Shown here piece after piece: positions 62,476 to 64,000 of a stretch of DNA of 64,000 nt (its first letter is position 1; every line of letters begins with the position of its first letter). The notes beneath the pieces were generated by a model. The model searched no databases, was not told where the DNA came from, and was given only the letters and a program-made list of their open reading frames with translations. The DNA comes from Flavobacterium sp. UBA7663 (lineage in GTDB: Bacteria > Bacteroidota > Bacteroidia > Flavobacteriales > Flavobacteriaceae). Made by a program: the position numbers and the translations under genes. The stretch covers positions 294,957 to 358,956 of the forward strand of contig NZ_DLHR01000015.1 in assembly GCF_002483315.1 (NCBI RefSeq). Direction: 5' to 3'.

Positions 62476-63159
62476 TTAAGGCGTTGAAGATGAAACTTGC
62501 AATACTTTTCCGTTATAATATTTGTTTCCAGTTAATGCGAAATTGAAGATATAATCTGCCATTTCTTTAGCTGAAAGTGGTGCTTCGTATCCGGGAAAAG
62601 CTTCTTGCAACATTTCGGTATTAACCGCTCCAAGTGCTAAAACATTGAAGGCAATACCTTGTGCTGCGTATTCTTCAGCTAATAATTCCGATAAGGTAAT
62701 TACCGCGCCTTTACTTGATGAATATGCAGAAAGTCCAGCGAATTTCATACTTCCTTGAATACCTCCCATTGAACTTATCGTAACTACATGACTTCCTTTT
62801 TCCATGAATGGAATACAGATTTTTGTCAATTCCGCAACCGCAAAAACATTGACTTTATATATGTTTTGAAATTCCTCGGCAGAAATTTGCGTGAACGTTT
62901 TATGCAACAAACTTCCTGCATTGTGAATTAAAACATCAACTTTTTTCCAAGTTTGGGAGATAAATTTTTCCACTTGAAGCAATTCTTCTGGATTTGAAAT
63001 ATCAATTGATAAACAAGTAATATTTTGATGTTCGATTAAGGCTTGAGGTGTTTTGCGAGAAATCGCCAATACTTGATGTCCAGCGTTTGCAAATTGCAAA
63101 GCTAATTCGTAACCAATTCCACGAGAAGTTCCAGTAATAATTATATTTTTACTTTTCAT
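62476..63159 (-). CDS. SDR-family NAD(P)-dependent oxidoreductase
   Basis: 227 residues. The cofactor motif is ITGTSRGIGYELALQF (about 7-22), NAG in LIHNAGSLL, and the catalytic Ser and YxxxK in GLSAYSSSKGAVITL. Classical SDR, substrate unknown. Its ATG overlaps the end of the M28 peptidase gene by 11 bases, so the two are coupled, and the SprT-like gene follows two bases later. Confidence 0.92.
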   Translation of the reverse strand: MKSKNIIITGTSRGIGYELALQFANAGHQVLAISRKTPQALIEHQNITCLSIDISNPEELLQVEKFISQTWKKVDVLIHNAGSLLHKTFTQISAEEFQNIYKVNVFAVAELTKICIPFMEKGSHVVTISSMGGIQGSMKFAGLSAYSSSKGAVITLSELLAEEYAAQGIAFNVLALGAVNTEMLQEAFPGYEAPLSAKEMADYIFNFALTGNKYYNGKVLQVSSSTP

Positions 63160-64000
63160 TTAATTTGATTTCTTTTTTAGGCGCATTAATCATTTGTTCT
63201 AAAACCGGAATTGTTTTTGAAATCACGTTGGTCATGTGTTTTGTATCCATCAATTCAAATTCATCATCAGGTTGGTGATAGAATTGGAAATTTTCAAAAT
63301 CAAATGTAGAAACGGTTTGTGCTGGCACATTAAATTCTGTGAAAAACGGATAATTATCAGAAGCTCTAAATAGCATATATTTGGTTTCTATTGGCAAATA
63401 ACCTACTAATTTTTCTCCTGTATATTCATTCATTCTCGTCGCCATATTCGATTTTCCAAAGCCCGTTAAATAGAAATCCATGCCCTTGTCTTTCATAGGA
63501 ACTCCAATCATTTCAAAATTGAACATAAAATACAAATCCATTTTTTGTTCTTTCAATTTAGCAGCCAAATGTTTCGAACCTAAAAGTCCTTTTTCTTCTG
63601 CAGAAAAGAACACAAAAAGTACACTTCGCTTGTTATTTTTGAATTTAGCGAAATATTTAGCTACTTCAGTTACCGCTGTGGTTCCAGAAGCGTTATCATT
63701 TGCACCGTTACCAATATCATCACCATTTACAGCAGCAATTTTTCCAATATGGTCATAATGTGCACCAATGATTACAAATTCATTTTTTAATTTTGAATCG
63801 TTTCCTTCGATATAACCTACTACATTATATGACGTTTTATTATAGTTCGACAACGTATCACGATAGGTTTTAAAATAAGGCTTGATACCATTTTCTTTTA
63901 GAAGATTTTCTAAATAAACAGAAGCTTTTTCAATTCCTTCGCTACCAGAATCTCTTCCTTCGAGTTCATCAGAGGTTAAATACGAAAGGGTTTTTATAAC
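63149..64000 (-). CDS. M28-family metallopeptidase, N-terminus cut by window edge
   Basis: The minus-strand frame is open from 64000, so the apparent in-frame start at 63853 (a TTG) is internal and the gene enters from beyond the window. Zinc-site motifs are IIGAHYDHIGK, NGANDNASGTTAV, FFSAEEKGLLGSKHLAA and late FQFYHQPDDEFE. Family M28 enzymes are aminopeptidases or carboxypeptidases, usually exported in Bacteroidota. The upstream part LTSDELEGRDSGSEG is the usual entry to the catalytic domain. Confidence 0.9.
   Translation of the reverse strand, partial: VIKTLSYLTSDELEGRDSGSEGIEKASVYLENLLKENGIKPYFKTYRDTLSNYNKTSYNVVGYIEGNDSKLKNEFVIIGAHYDHIGKIAAVNGDDIGNGANDNASGTTAVTEVAKYFAKFKNNKRSVLFVFFSAEEKGLLGSKHLAAKLKEQKMDLYFMFNFEMIGVPMKDKGMDFYLTGFGKSNMATRMNEYTGEKLVGYLPIETKYMLFRASDNYPFFTEFNVPAQTVSTFDFENFQFYHQPDDEFELMDTKHMTNVISKTIPVLEQMINAPKKEIKLNEK

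Noticed and set aside
63149..63853. M28 gene as complete with a start at 63853
   Set aside because: The codon at 63853 is TTG, and the frame stays open to the window end with M28-like sequence upstream.

Overview
The window reads as a chromosomal segment of a Flavobacterium-like member of the Flavobacteriaceae (Bacteroidota). The evidence is AT-rich DNA, promoters of the Bacteroidota type (TTG about 19-21 bases upstream of TAnnTTTG), few Shine-Dalgarno sites, a SusC/SusD pair, an S46 dipeptidyl-peptidase, a GxxExxY gene and many secreted proteins with Bacteroidota-style signal peptides. No tRNA, rRNA, insertion sequence, prophage or CRISPR array was seen. Every region over 300 bases contains a gene.

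Layout. 1-10.4 kb (minus strand) is the str/S10/spc ribosomal supercluster: rpsL-rpsG-fusA-rpsJ, an intrinsic terminator plus a new promoter, then rplC-rplD-rplW-rplB-rpsS-rplV-rpsC-rplP-rpmC-rpsQ-rplN-rplX-rplE-rpsN, and a third promoter with a hairpin leader before rpsH, which is cut by the window edge. 10.5-18.8 kb (plus) holds an Omp85-type barrel protein and a SusC-SusD operon with two surface-type lipoproteins. 18.9-32 kb mixes housekeeping genes (rlmB, rarA, radC, mpl) with a rhomboid protease, a HAD nucleotidase, a three-gene ABC/His-rich permease/DUF3299-like operon, a secreted Mn-type superoxide dismutase with an extra C-terminal domain, a GxxExxY gene flanked by short repeats, and TPR proteins. 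32-38.5 kb is a single 2175-residue alpha-2-macroglobulin-like protein carrying a SusC-type N-terminal module. 38.6-49 kb has the S46 peptidase, obg, a CNNM/CorC protein, adk, hpt, purK, purE and an M3 peptidase. 49-52 kb has an AAA/DUF4143 ATPase divergent from a GbsR/MarR-type regulator, with a 33-bp tandem repeat between them, then three small membrane proteins. 52-64 kb has a UbiA-like membrane protein, gcvP, a truncated haemoglobin, a FabH-like ketoacyl synthase, a methyltransferase, a GT2 glycosyltransferase, an MlaE/MlaF-type transporter, a GDP-mannose pyrophosphorylase, a SprT-like protein, an SDR enzyme and part of an M28 peptidase.

How parts work together. The ribosomal block supplies ribosome assembly and elongation. 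SusC/SusD plus the lipoproteins form a TonB-dependent uptake complex of unknown substrate. purK and purE carry out consecutive purine steps, with hpt and adk nearby. The MlaE/F pair and the FabH-like/methyltransferase/GT2 group point to envelope lipid and surface glycan work. The most unusual items are the macroglobulin whose probable bait-region position is occupied by a SusC-type plug module, the fused superoxide dismutase beside a His-rich ABC system, five genes whose promoter -7 box ends exactly four bases before ATG (probable leaderless mRNAs), and several classes of short intergenic repeats that supply promoter elements or encode protein C-termini.
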